This document shows positions 17,270 through 26,756 of a stretch of DNA of 64,000 bases, one piece after another; positions within the stretch are counted from its first letter, which is position 1, and each line of letters opens with the position of its first letter. The notes beneath the pieces were generated by a model that saw nothing but the letters and a program-made list of their open reading frames with translations, was not told where the DNA came from and searched no databases. This DNA is from an uncultured Lachnospiraceae bacterium (GTDB lineage: Bacteria; Bacillota; Clostridia; Lachnospirales; Lachnospiraceae), in NCBI GenBank assembly GCA_910576815.1, contig CAJTKA010000005.1, positions 1-64,000 of the forward strand, written 5' to 3'. The position numbers were made by a program, and so were the translations under genes.

Positions 17270-18871
17270 CTATTTTAACGTAGCATTAAATTCGTCAACA
17301 GCCGTCTGCCACTCTGCCAGATTCTGCTCCAGAAGAGCATCCGCATCTGCGCCTACACTTGCCTTATACAGGAAGTTGTCGTTCGGATTGAAGTTAGGAA
17401 CGATCGCATGCACATCGTCAACGCCTCTGGTGGTCATCATGTCGATGGTCTCGTCTACGGAACGGGTATCTCTCATACCGCCGTAGAGGTTATCCAGCAG
17501 ACCGTAGTAACCTTCCCACTCCTCGCCGGGAACATCGTCTGTCCATACATCGTAAGCAAACATCAGCAGTCTTGCTTTATCATCGCTGTAGGAAGCAGGC
17601 ATCATGGTGATGTTGTTGGACTTGTTGGTCACATAGTCGTTCGCTCTGGGTCCCTTCGGGAACATTACGTAGCCGTAATCTACCTGCTGAGTCAGCTCAA
17701 CGCCGTTAACGGCTGTCGGGTTACCCTCTGCATCCACCGACTGACCTGTCAGCCAGCCACCCTGATATGCGCAGTAAGCATCGTCGAACATAAATGCCGC
17801 TTCGCCGTTCATGAAACGTACTTTATAGTCTTCCCAGTTGGTACCTTCTTCATTGCTGTAGTTCAGATAATACTTGTTGGTTACTTCATCGATTGCGAAG
17901 TGCAGACCCTCTCTTACCGCGTCGCTGTCAGCCGTAAGTGTATAGGTACCGTCACTATTCTTGGTCACCAGAGCGCCGCCGTTGGAACGTACGCACTGAT
18001 ATACCATACCGCCGTTATTCTGTACGCAGCCGTATACATCGATCTGACCATCGGAGTCGATATCACGCTGTACCTTGCTCATAACATCGATCCATGCATC
18101 CCATGTCCATGTACCGTCAGCCTGCATATCATAGATGGATTCGGGATCGATACCCGCATCCTTTAACACCGTCTTGTTGAAGTAGAGACCGCCTCTGGGC
18201 TCAGAGGGACCTGCGTAGAAGCCGTACTTTGCATCACCTACAGCCCAGCTCGTCAGCTCGCCGTTGCAAGTCCATTTCTCGCGGGACAGATCCACCGTAT
18301 CGCCGTCCAGCTTGGAAATGTCATAGCACAGACCCTGGCTGACATAAGAAGCGGTGGACGCGGAGTTGGTCAGGATGTAGATCACGTTCTCATCAGAACC
18401 GGAAGTAGCAGCCTGTACGAATGCCTCACCGATGGAACCTTCGCCCCAGCCCCAACCTGCGTAGTTCTTCTGTACCATGGTAAAGTTATAGGTCTCCTGC
18501 AGCCAGTCACGGTATTCCTTCTGTGCTTCCTGGAACTCCGTTGTCGGCGGTGTGCTGGGATCAGTCCACCAGTCTGCAATGACGATCTCCATACCACCCA
18601 AATCATAAGGCTGGCCCGTTGCAGGGTCAATCTTCACCTCAGGTGTGCCGTCATCCGCAGCCTCCGCCTCGGTATCGGCCGCGTCGGTGTCAGCCGGAGC
18701 CTCGGTATCAGCCGGAGCTTCCGTGTCAGCCGGAGCTTCCGTGTCAGCCGGAGCTTCCGTGTCAGCCGGAGCTGCAGGCTGCGCTGCACTGTCACCACAA
18801 CCGGTTACACCGACAGTCATGACCACAGCCATAGATGCCGCCATCAGTTTGCTTAACGTTTTTCTTTTCAT
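17270..18871 (-). CDS. Sugar ABC transporter solute-binding lipoprotein
   Basis: A 533-residue family 1 extracellular solute-binding protein with lipobox VTGC near residue 25. A Pro/Ala/Glu/Thr/Asp linker of repeated ADTEAP units follows, then a two-lobed binding domain with NGEAAFMFDD and GLYFNKTVLKDAG-type segments. It captures oligosaccharides for the permeases encoded just upstream. The start is set at 18871 because GGAGGAAAAT precedes that ATG; an earlier ATG overlaps this site. A terminator follows. It is the last gene of the ten-gene uptake operon and is well placed for high expression. The exact ligand is not known; a xylo- or arabino-oligosaccharide is the natural guess from the enzymes downstream. 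Confidence 0.9.
   Translation of the reverse strand: MKRKTLSKLMAASMAVVMTVGVTGCGDSAAQPAAPADTEAPADTEAPADTEAPADTEAPADTDAADTEAEAADDGTPEVKIDPATGQPYDLGGMEIVIADWWTDPSTPPTTEFQEAQKEYRDWLQETYNFTMVQKNYAGWGWGEGSIGEAFVQAATSGSDENVIYILTNSASTASYVSQGLCYDISKLDGDTVDLSREKWTCNGELTSWAVGDAKYGFYAGPSEPRGGLYFNKTVLKDAGIDPESIYDMQADGTWTWDAWIDVMSKVQRDIDSDGQIDVYGCVQNNGGMVYQCVRSNGGALVTKNSDGTYTLTADSDAVREGLHFAIDEVTNKYYLNYSNEEGTNWEDYKVRFMNGEAAFMFDDAYCAYQGGWLTGQSVDAEGNPTAVNGVELTQQVDYGYVMFPKGPRANDYVTNKSNNITMMPASYSDDKARLLMFAYDVWTDDVPGEEWEGYYGLLDNLYGGMRDTRSVDETIDMMTTRGVDDVHAIVPNFNPNDNFLYKASVGADADALLEQNLAEWQTAVDEFNATLK
18688..18772. repeat. 18-bp tandem repeat in the lipoprotein linker
   Basis: Four to five near-identical 18-base units (GTCAGCCGGAGCTTCCGT) encode the ADTEAP repeats of the solute-binding protein linker. 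The units keep the reading frame, so copy-number change would alter linker length only. Confidence 0.85.
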
Positions 18872-19000
18872 ATTTTCCTCCATTTCCCTGCGCCGTTTTA
18901 TGACGCTGATTTTGGCGATTTATTCCACGCCATTTCTTTCTATATAAATTCCCGTCCGCTGCCAACGGGCACAGGCCGCGACAGACAGAAGAAATTCATA

Positions 19001-20020
19001 TCACATCTTGATACCCGTGCTGCTAAGGCTTTCCACAAAGCCCTTCTGTGCGAACAGATACAGCACGATCAGGGGCACGATCACCATCAGTGTACCGGTA
19101 GCCAGAATACAGTTAGTATACGGAACGGATACGCCCGCAGAACTGGATGCACCGCTAATCTTTGCCATGTAGCCGCCGAACGTATCGGGAAGCTGCTTCA
19201 ACTTAATGCTCAACAGGCTGATATTGCCAAGGAACATACTGGAATAAAAACCGTCCGTCCACTGCCATACAAAAGCAAACAGGAAGCAGGACGTCAGGAT
19301 GGGCTTTGCATCCGGCAGCATAATACGGATAAAGGTCTTCAAGGTACCGCAGCCGTCCACATAAGCAGCCTCCTCCAGCTCCTTCGGAATATTGCGGAAG
19401 AACTGGCGAATCATATAGATATACAAACCGTTCTTTAACCCCATACAGCATGCGCTCATCAGGTAATAAGGCAGTACCGAGGACTTTAAGTTTATGGTCG
19501 TACCCGTCAGCAGCTCATAGATTCCCAGCACGTCAAAGAATCGGAAGTGCAGATGCAGGGACGTAGAGATGACCTGCGGCGGAATCAACACCATCACCAT
19601 GACACAGGCGAACCAGAAATTCTTGAAAGGAAACTGGAACCTGGCAAAACCGTATCCCACCAGCGTACTCATAGCCACCTGCAGGATAGCAATGGTCAGA
19701 GAGATCACCAGGGAATGGACGATCGTCGTCCCATACTCCATCAATCCCGCCGCCAGCTTATAGTTCTGCGTGGTAAAATGTAACGGAATGGATGTCACGA
19801 TCGGATCGTAGAGATCCGCCTCTGTCATGAAGCTCACCGATATTTTATTCAAAAGGGGCTGCAGGATCAGAAAACACAAACCGAAAAGCAATATCGCCCG
19901 ACAGATGCTCACGACATACCCCATCACAGTGCTGCGCAAAAGATACCCGCCGGATTTTCTGTTTCTGTCCCAGAAATTCGCGTATTTTCCCGTCTTGTTT
20001 TTTGCCTTCGTCTTACTCAT
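19001..20020 (-). CDS. CUT1 sugar ABC permease (MalG type)
   Basis: A 339-residue inner-membrane permease with six predicted helices and the EAA loop EEAAYVDGCGTLKTFIRIMLP that docks the ATPase. It is longer at the N-terminus than most MalG-type permeases because of a Lys-rich start. It overlaps the preceding permease gene by 8 bases and should form a heterodimer with it. No ATPase gene is present in the operon; CUT1 systems of Firmicutes often share a single MsmK-type ATPase encoded elsewhere. It imports the ligand delivered by the solute-binding protein encoded next. Confidence 0.9.
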   Translation of the reverse strand: MSKTKAKNKTGKYANFWDRNRKSGGYLLRSTVMGYVVSICRAILLFGLCFLILQPLLNKISVSFMTEADLYDPIVTSIPLHFTTQNYKLAAGLMEYGTTIVHSLVISLTIAILQVAMSTLVGYGFARFQFPFKNFWFACVMVMVLIPPQVISTSLHLHFRFFDVLGIYELLTGTTINLKSSVLPYYLMSACCMGLKNGLYIYMIRQFFRNIPKELEEAAYVDGCGTLKTFIRIMLPDAKPILTSCFLFAFVWQWTDGFYSSMFLGNISLLSIKLKQLPDTFGGYMAKISGASSSAGVSVPYTNCILATGTLMVIVPLIVLYLFAQKGFVESLSSTGIKM

Positions 20021-20924
20021 AGTAGTAAACCCCCTTCGAAATAATAAACGAACTGATTCCTACGATGGCCATGACGAGCACGAAATATGCCCAGGACATG
20101 GCGGACGCCAGCCCATAATTCAGATTTACATTCATCAGATTGGTAATCTTCTCAATGATTTCATTGTCCGACCTCATACAAAAATCTACCACCGTATAAA
20201 TCCAGTTTACCAAAAACAGGGAACTTACCATAGGGAACGTGATCTTCCACAGACTCTCCCACTTGGTACAGCCCTCGATGTCCGCCGCCTCATACATACT
20301 GGTGGATATCGTCTGCAGACCTGAGAGGAAGATGATAATCTGGATACCCGATGAAATAGCCACATCGTAAATGTTGTCCATAATCTCAAACAGCTTCTCG
20401 AATGCACGCACACCGACTCCCGCTGTCCGCAGAATCTCCTGGATCGCATCGGTGATGCCCGTAGTGCCTCCCGCATTTACCTCCACGGTCGCCGCCACAG
20501 CCGCCATCAGAGCATTCTCCGAATCCAGCTTCAGCATCACGCCAGAGGCAAGGATCACAGGCAAAAAGAATACGGAACGCACAAGCGCCCTGCCCTTGAA
20601 TTTCCCGTTGATAATCAGTGCCACAAAGAAACTGAATACCATGATCGCAAGGGAATAAAATGCCATCCTGGTGATTTCTTCCGTCAAAAGCCTCACGTAA
20701 TCGGCATCCACACGGAAGGCATAGTTGTAATTGAAAATTCCCCTCCACACAGGATTAAAGCTGCCGGCTCCCAGCTGGACGTCACAAAAGCTCATATACA
20801 GAGACTGCACCAGCGGTTTTACCATAAAGACCAGAAACCCCAGAATAAATGGCGATATAAACAGATATCCCGCGATGGCTTTCCGTTTTTGAAGACCTGC
20901 TAACTTTTTTTTCTGACTTTTCAT
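20013..20924 (-). CDS. CUT1 sugar ABC permease (MalF type)
   Basis: A 303-residue permease with six membrane helices and EAA loop EAADIEGCTKWESLWKITFP. An unusual periplasm-side or loop segment (about 135-185, rich in Ala, Thr and Gly) separates the second and third helix groups. It pairs with the 19001-20020 product through overlapping genes. A GAAAGGATACCGG leader precedes the ATG, and the 74-base gap upstream holds a small GC-rich hairpin (around 20960-20985) after the DUF5696 gene. Role: channel for an oligosaccharide, cytoplasmic membrane. Confidence 0.88.
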   Translation of the reverse strand: MKSQKKKLAGLQKRKAIAGYLFISPFILGFLVFMVKPLVQSLYMSFCDVQLGAGSFNPVWRGIFNYNYAFRVDADYVRLLTEEITRMAFYSLAIMVFSFFVALIINGKFKGRALVRSVFFLPVILASGVMLKLDSENALMAAVAATVEVNAGGTTGITDAIQEILRTAGVGVRAFEKLFEIMDNIYDVAISSGIQIIIFLSGLQTISTSMYEAADIEGCTKWESLWKITFPMVSSLFLVNWIYTVVDFCMRSDNEIIEKITNLMNVNLNYGLASAMSWAYFVLVMAIVGISSFIISKGVYYYE

Positions 20925-20998
20925 ATCCGGTATCCTTTCTGATAACTTATTCTGACAAAGTCCTTCGGGAAGCGCCGAGGCGCATCCGCAAGAGGCTA

Positions 20999-23602
20999 CT
21001 ATCTGACTACCTTATAATCCCTTGCCGGAATCGCCACGCCGTCCGGAGTCACCGCGTCGGTATAGCTGTAGTTTACATAGACCTTCGTGCCGTCCTCATA
21101 AACGGTACAGGACAAGTCCTCCGTAATCTTTTCATGATCTGTCATCTGCTGATTGAACACATGACCCAGCTCACTGTTATATCTGTTATACGTCTCCATC
21201 ATTCTGTCATGGACCGTCGCGAAATCAGAGGCATAATATTCCGTATAGAGTGTTTTTTGCAGGGCAAAAGCCGTCTCCGCCATCAGCGAGTAAGAAAGTC
21301 CCGCTCCGTACTCAACAGATTCCAACAACTCCTGCTGCTCGTTCCCGCATACATTTAAGGGCGAGCCCGTATAATTCACAAAGCCGTGGATCGCAAGCTG
21401 ATAAAAGGGAACTTCAGCATCCAAAATGGTGTAGCCGCTGCCCGCCAGATCCATGCCGGTCACCATATCGGAATAGAAGACGGCGTAATCGTTACCCATA
21501 TTGATCAGGTTTTTCTGACCGTTATCCCTGATCTGCTTCAGGCTTTCCGCCTGAGATTCCATAGCGCTTTGTCTGCTCACCATATCCTTCAGATAATAAT
21601 CGGAGGACAAATCCATGCCCGTATCGCGGAAAGCCACGTTCGCGCCGAACTTTGATGCGGCTGCCGCCAGCGTATCGGTGTTTTGCTGAATGACATCCGG
21701 GTGCAGCAGATAAAAAGGATCTGTATGCTCTCTCTCATTATAGGTTACAGGATTATAGATATGCAGTTCCGCTCTCTCTTTGGAAATGAAACGTGCGGCA
21801 TCCGTAAAAGAGAAGAAACCGTCAAACAGTCCGCTGTCATATTCGTAATGGGTCACACCCTCAAGGTAGAGATCCACACCCAATTCCTTTGCCGTACTGC
21901 CTAAGGATTCAAGATCCTTTTTGCTTCCGAGCGTCTGAATCGTCTTTGCCTTTTTCAAAATTTTCTGGTTCACACCGCCGTTGCACCAACCCGTCAGCTT
22001 TGCGGAAATATTGTCCATTCCCTCTCCGGAAAGCTGCCTGAGCATATCTTCTGCTTCACTGTATTTGGTCAGCCGCAGGGGACGGGAAACCGGCACACCC
22101 AAGATCTGCCTTACCTTATCCACAGCGCCCACGATTTCCAAGGCCACCGGCGCCGTCTGATCATCATTTGGCGTAAAATAGGTGCCGTACTTATTCTGCA
22201 GATAGTTCTGATAGGTCTTTGCCATATCCACGTAATCGTTGCTGTCTACAAAGCAATAGCGCTGAGTCAGCGTCTCATGGGGCAGCGTCTCCAAAAACTT
22301 ATAGGTATTCTGGCTGCCTAAGTCGCCCACCTCAAAGAGCTCACGCGGGCTGATACTGTAAACTGCATTCACGTAGTTATAGCTGCCGCCGTGTCCTGCG
22401 ATATCTGCCTGCACGGAAGCATAGGGCACACCCTCCTCAAGGATACAGATAAAGGAGTCGTCGCCGTTTGCAATGCCGAACGCATTGAAGTATGCCCTCG
22501 TATCATGTACCACAGCGTCTCTCGATAACGCCATATCCCAACCGTACATATTTGCATAATAAGCTGCCTGCGACTGCTTATCATTATTAAAGTTGATCAG
22601 TGCACCGCCGCCTTCCGGCACCAGCATATAGCCCTCATCCTCCGGACCGCCAGCTCCGAAATAAGGCAGCATCACCATGGTGTAAATGGGTGTGCTCTTT
22701 CTATACTGCAAATCGTCCAGGGGCATTTCTACTACCAGATCGCCGCCGTCTAAACGATACGTCATGCTTACATTGAACACCAGTTTGTCGCTGGTCTTTA
22801 ATTTATTGTTCAGCGCCCTATCCGCTTCCAAATCCTCCGCCGTGTAACCGGCCTGTTCAAAGATCTGTTCCAGCTTGATGGTAGACGCGCCTGAAGCCGT
22901 CGTCTCTCTCAGCAAGTAGATGGGCTCTGTCCCCAAAATCGGGTAGTTTGCCAGCAGTTCTTCTTTATTATCATCCTCATCTAAATCATTGATATCGTAT
23001 TTTTTGTAATAGCGGCGGATGAAGCTTGCGTCTTTCTTGCCGGCCGCATCAAACCACTCCTTCATCTTTGCCTCGGTAGTGACAGGCGGTATCTTATACT
23101 CCTTTTCCGCCTCGCCGATGGAATAATTGATCTTGATATAATCCTCGCCCTGCTCGATCTCGTAGAGCTTGTTGTCGATGCCGTAGCTGAAATTATCAAA
23201 GGTGGTCTGCAGTCCCGTAGCCTGACTGAACGTCAAAAGCAGGGTGGACTGGAGTCTTCCCTTATAGGATGCTACCGCCAGCGGGTCCGTGGCTGCTTCG
23301 GGCGGATTAGAATACCAAACCTTCCCCGTATCCTTCACCTCCAGCGTAAACTGCGTGGTATTCGGATCCATGGTCATCTTTAACTTGTCATTCTCCACCA
23401 CGATCGGGTCTTCCGTCCCGTTGTAGGTGTTAAGTTCCACCACCGGCTCCTGCTCCGTGGCGCTCTGGAAATAAAAGATAACCACGATTGCCGCTGCGAT
23501 AACAGCCGTTATGATAACAGGTGCCGCCAGACTTTTCAACTGTCTGACCACTGCTTCCTTAAATTCCCGTTGTCTCACTGATTTTTCTTTCTTCATGACC
23601 AT
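20999..23602 (-). CDS. DUF5696 membrane-anchored surface protein
   Basis: An 867-residue protein with one N-terminal membrane helix (about 28-50) and a large extracellular part. An N-terminal beta-rich region (about 60-430) is followed by a segment reminiscent of a TIM barrel (GVDLYLEGVTHYEYDSG, RAELHIYNPV, ANVAFRDTGMDLSSDYY). This matches DUF5696 proteins, which occur next to sugar ABC transporters and may be glycosidases, although activity is unproven as far as I know. The start is uncertain: ATGs at 23608, 23602 and 23596 lie close to AAAAGGATGG; 23602 has the best spacing. It sits between the YIP1 gene and the second permease pair in the same operon. Confidence 0.8.
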   Translation of the reverse strand: MVMKKEKSVRQREFKEAVVRQLKSLAAPVIITAVIAAAIVVIFYFQSATEQEPVVELNTYNGTEDPIVVENDKLKMTMDPNTTQFTLEVKDTGKVWYSNPPEAATDPLAVASYKGRLQSTLLLTFSQATGLQTTFDNFSYGIDNKLYEIEQGEDYIKINYSIGEAEKEYKIPPVTTEAKMKEWFDAAGKKDASFIRRYYKKYDINDLDEDDNKEELLANYPILGTEPIYLLRETTASGASTIKLEQIFEQAGYTAEDLEADRALNNKLKTSDKLVFNVSMTYRLDGGDLVVEMPLDDLQYRKSTPIYTMVMLPYFGAGGPEDEGYMLVPEGGGALINFNNDKQSQAAYYANMYGWDMALSRDAVVHDTRAYFNAFGIANGDDSFICILEEGVPYASVQADIAGHGGSYNYVNAVYSISPRELFEVGDLGSQNTYKFLETLPHETLTQRYCFVDSNDYVDMAKTYQNYLQNKYGTYFTPNDDQTAPVALEIVGAVDKVRQILGVPVSRPLRLTKYSEAEDMLRQLSGEGMDNISAKLTGWCNGGVNQKILKKAKTIQTLGSKKDLESLGSTAKELGVDLYLEGVTHYEYDSGLFDGFFSFTDAARFISKERAELHIYNPVTYNEREHTDPFYLLHPDVIQQNTDTLAAAASKFGANVAFRDTGMDLSSDYYLKDMVSRQSAMESQAESLKQIRDNGQKNLINMGNDYAVFYSDMVTGMDLAGSGYTILDAEVPFYQLAIHGFVNYTGSPLNVCGNEQQELLESVEYGAGLSYSLMAETAFALQKTLYTEYYASDFATVHDRMMETYNRYNSELGHVFNQQMTDHEKITEDLSCTVYEDGTKVYVNYSYTDAVTPDGVAIPARDYKVVR

Positions 23603-23651
23603 TCCCATCCTTTTCGTCCCGGAAAATAGTTGCTTTTATTTTGCTGCTCCA

Positions 23652-24308
23652 TCATAGTCGGAACATGATTTCTTTCGCCAGGGAGATAAAATACGCGATA
23701 CCCTGAGATATCATACCGAAAAACAGCAACAGGATAAATACGATCACCAGCATTGCGAACAGACTCGCCACCATAAACAGGATGTTCTTGCCCGCGCCAA
23801 ATTCATGGATCTGTCCCATGGCCGCAATCATCAAAAGTGCCGCCCATAACAGGGAAATTGCACTGACCACAAGATAAAACTCCTGCTCATCCACGGTAAC
23901 AAAATTGCTGAAGATCATTAACGGGAACTGTACCAGCGGATACGGCGTCAAGGCGTAGCAGCTTGCCATATACACCTGACCGAGCCTTCCTTTACCGTCA
24001 AACAGAGTCGTAAGGCCCCAGTTTCCAACCACAAACATTGCAAGCGGAAACGCAACACTGGCCAGATACAGGAAGATGTTGATTCCCTCCCAATAAACCG
24101 TCAGGAAGATGAAGCTGGTATAACGCAGCTTCAGAACCCTGATCAGCAGCGTCAAAAACAGGATCGTATTGGCTGCCGCATAGGTTCCCCTTCGCTCATG
24201 CGTCAGATCCCAGAAGCCGTCCAGTGGATGGGTCGTGCAATACAACGCAAATTTCAGACTCTTAATATATTCCTGATAGGTTTCTTTCTTTTTCAATGCA
24301 GCAATCAT
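23652..24308 (-). CDS. YIP1-family membrane protein
   Basis: A 218-residue integral membrane protein with five or six hydrophobic helices and an N-terminal amphipathic segment (KKKETYQEYIKSLKFALYC). The pattern fits the YIP1 family, which in bacteria is found next to sugar uptake genes with no known function. It overlaps the upstream NHL-TPR gene by four bases (ATGA), so the two are translationally coupled and probably work together in the membrane. Confidence 0.8.
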   Translation of the reverse strand: MIAALKKKETYQEYIKSLKFALYCTTHPLDGFWDLTHERRGTYAAANTILFLTLLIRVLKLRYTSFIFLTVYWEGINIFLYLASVAFPLAMFVVGNWGLTTLFDGKGRLGQVYMASCYALTPYPLVQFPLMIFSNFVTVDEQEFYLVVSAISLLWAALLMIAAMGQIHEFGAGKNILFMVASLFAMLVIVFILLLFFGMISQGIAYFISLAKEIMFRL

Positions 24309-25828
24309 ATCGGCCTCCCTGTCCTCCGGTTTTCAAAGATATCCGCAGTATCGATTTCATACTTGGTCCTCCTGATCTTGCCGATGCCCATGGGAATCAG
24401 GAAGATTGCCAAAATCACTATGACGAGCACGACGATATGCTCCTCCACCCAAACCTTCCGGTACTGCTTATATGCCTTGGAGTAGTTTTCTCTGTCATAC
24501 TTTAATTCAAAGTAATCCATTGCTTCTTCATATTGCTTTTGGCGAAGCAAAGAACGTCCGATGCCGATATACGCCAAATCGTAGTTGCCGTCCAATTCCA
24601 TGACTTTGCGCCAACTCTCGCCGGAAACTACGTAATTACCCTCGTCAAACTCCTCGATGGCACTGTAGACCAGCTCGCCAAATTCCGTAGGGGTAAACAA
24701 TGTGATGCTGCAGTCCAAAGCATCCAGCACAAACAGATCATGGCCCATATGCTCGATGGCCGCCGGCTGTCTGAAATAGCCGTCCATATTGCCGTTACCG
24801 CCGAAACAGAACACGGTCTTACCCTGATCGTCATAGCCGAACAGACGTCCGCGGTTTTTATCCAGACACACATAGATGTCATTGTCAAAAACAGTTACAT
24901 CCGTAAAATAGGAAGGGCCTTCATAACCGCCGCCTTCGCCCCAATACAAATCACCGTACACGGGAAACTCACCGTTTTCCACCAGGATATCATTGCCCAT
25001 GAGGTTGAGCTTGCGGATGGCATCCGCCGCACCGGTATCCAAAGCAGCTTCTTCCTGACCGCCGGCACAGGCATAGATAAAGCCTTCATGATCGATATAA
25101 ATATTGTCGTAGGCAGTAGGGACAAAGGACGTCATACGCTGCCTCTGCTCCTGCGTTGCCAGTTTCTTCCAGACGAAGTCCATAAAATCGAAGGTAACGG
25201 GGGTCGCGCCAACGAAGCCCGAAAAGGTCCCGTCCGCCTCATACTTACACAGGCCCTGGTTGATGCTCGTTGCGATACAGTACACACGCCCTGCCGTATC
25301 AATAACGATCTTGGAAGGCTGGAAAACGCTGTCGGCGCTGACATTGGAGTCCACCGGCAGGTCAAACTGCATGAGGTAATTCAGATCACTGTCAACCTTT
25401 ACGATCCTGGCGTTGCCGTTATCGCTGATGAAGATGTCGCCTTCCTCCGATACGGCAATGTCGGTGGGACCGGCTAGCGCTGTGACTTCCGTGTCGCCCT
25501 GTATGCTGTCAAAGATGCGCGCCACCGCAAAAGATTCCGTGCCGGTGCGCTCCAACTGCACGATGCGGTTGTTGCCGGTATCGCATATGTAGAGCATATT
25601 ACCCTTGACGAACAGCCCCTGCGGATTCTTAAAGTTCACATCCAGTCCAAAGGTCGATGCCGTATAGACATTCGTCACCGTATAAGCATCCGGCGAATCC
25701 TGCACATCGCCCCAATAATCATAATTGTAGGTATAGCTTCTTTCCGCCGCCATAACACTTAATGAGGACGCTGTAAAGACCGCTGCTCCAAGCGCCAAAG
25801 CGCCGATTGATTTGATTATCTTCTTCAT
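24305..25828 (-). CDS. NHL-repeat/TPR membrane protein
   Basis: A 507-residue protein with a signal peptide (1-28, cut near VMAAE), an NHL-type beta-propeller (about 45-385; repeated NPQGLFV, GPTDIAV and QPSKIVID-type strands with D-x-x-N-x-R-I loops), a short TPR-like helical stretch (about 395-455; WRKVMELDGNYDLAYIGIGR) and one membrane helix near 465-485 with a basic cytoplasmic tail. So the propeller faces outside and the tail inside. This may sense or organise sugar-binding components at the surface; that is inference. It is coupled to the YIP1 gene and belongs to the double-transporter operon. Confidence 0.82.
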   Translation of the reverse strand: MKKIIKSIGALALGAAVFTASSLSVMAAERSYTYNYDYWGDVQDSPDAYTVTNVYTASTFGLDVNFKNPQGLFVKGNMLYICDTGNNRIVQLERTGTESFAVARIFDSIQGDTEVTALAGPTDIAVSEEGDIFISDNGNARIVKVDSDLNYLMQFDLPVDSNVSADSVFQPSKIVIDTAGRVYCIATSINQGLCKYEADGTFSGFVGATPVTFDFMDFVWKKLATQEQRQRMTSFVPTAYDNIYIDHEGFIYACAGGQEEAALDTGAADAIRKLNLMGNDILVENGEFPVYGDLYWGEGGGYEGPSYFTDVTVFDNDIYVCLDKNRGRLFGYDDQGKTVFCFGGNGNMDGYFRQPAAIEHMGHDLFVLDALDCSITLFTPTEFGELVYSAIEEFDEGNYVVSGESWRKVMELDGNYDLAYIGIGRSLLRQKQYEEAMDYFELKYDRENYSKAYKQYRKVWVEEHIVVLVIVILAIFLIPMGIGKIRRTKYEIDTADIFENRRTGRPI

Positions 25829-25846
25829 ACGCCACCTCGTTTACTG

Positions 25847-26755
25847 TTAATCTTTCAAGCCGGAACTTGCCATTGTCTCCAAGATCTGGCTCTCAGAGAA
25901 GATAAAGATCGCAATGGGCACGATCATCAAAACGACCAACACTGCCGCGCCCTGTCCTGTTCTCGCGATACCGCCGCTCTGAATCTGCTGCATGGCATAT
26001 ACAAGCGTTTTCTTCTGTTCAGAATAGATAAAGGTAGCGGCCTTATTGTTCCACAAGCCCTGCACGGAAAAGATGATGAGCGTCATCCACGCAGGCTTTA
26101 CATTCGGCATGACAATACCGGAAAACACGCGCCACTCGCTGGCCCCGTCGATCTTCGCAGCCTCGATCAGAGAGGTCGGAAGACCTTCCATAAACTGTTT
26201 CATCAAAAACAGTCCCATCGGCGATGCAAAAGCCGGAATGATGATGGACCAGTAGGTATCGATCCAGCCCAGCTTATTTAAGATCAGGTAGTTTGGTATC
26301 TGCGTCACATAACCGGTGAACATCATTGCCACGGTAACCAGCTTAAAGAACGTCTGATTGCCGGGAAAATCATATTTCGCCAGCACAAAGGCTCCCATGG
26401 ATGCCACGATCAAATGGCCGAAGGTGCCGACAAAGGTGATAAACACCGTATTGAACAGATATCTTGAAAAGGTGACCCACGATTTTCCCATCGTCACGAA
26501 TAAGTCGGAAAAGTTATCAAACGTGGGGTTCTGCGCCAAAATCTTCGGCGGGAACTTGAACAATTCATCCAAAGGCTTCAATGCGCTGCTCACTGCATAA
26601 ATCAGCGGAAATGCCATGACCACTGCCACCATCAGCAAAAACAGATACAGGAAAATATCTCCAATGATAGAGCGGTTGGGTTTCCTTCTCTTGATCAGCT
26701 TTTTGCGGTAAACCGGTTCCATATTTTCTTGCTTTTTCTTGCTTTTCTTGCTCAT
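25847..26755 (-). CDS. CUT1 sugar ABC permease (MalG type)
   Basis: A 302-residue permease with a Lys-rich start, six membrane helices and EAA loop EAAKIDGASEWRVFSGIVMP. One base separates it from the preceding permease gene, showing tight coupling. It should pair with the 26757-27698 product and receive substrate from the large binding protein encoded first in the operon. It is the first of two separate permease pairs in this operon, so the cell may take up two related sugars. No ATPase gene is in the operon. Confidence 0.9.
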   Translation of the reverse strand: MSKKSKKKQENMEPVYRKKLIKRRKPNRSIIGDIFLYLFLLMVAVVMAFPLIYAVSSALKPLDELFKFPPKILAQNPTFDNFSDLFVTMGKSWVTFSRYLFNTVFITFVGTFGHLIVASMGAFVLAKYDFPGNQTFFKLVTVAMMFTGYVTQIPNYLILNKLGWIDTYWSIIIPAFASPMGLFLMKQFMEGLPTSLIEAAKIDGASEWRVFSGIVMPNVKPAWMTLIIFSVQGLWNNKAATFIYSEQKKTLVYAMQQIQSGGIARTGQGAAVLVVLMIVPIAIFIFSESQILETMASSGLKD

Positions 26756-26756
26756 A

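Noticed and set aside
18688..18772. Regular short repeats considered as a CRISPR array
   Set aside because: Units are directly adjacent without spacers and encode a protein linker.
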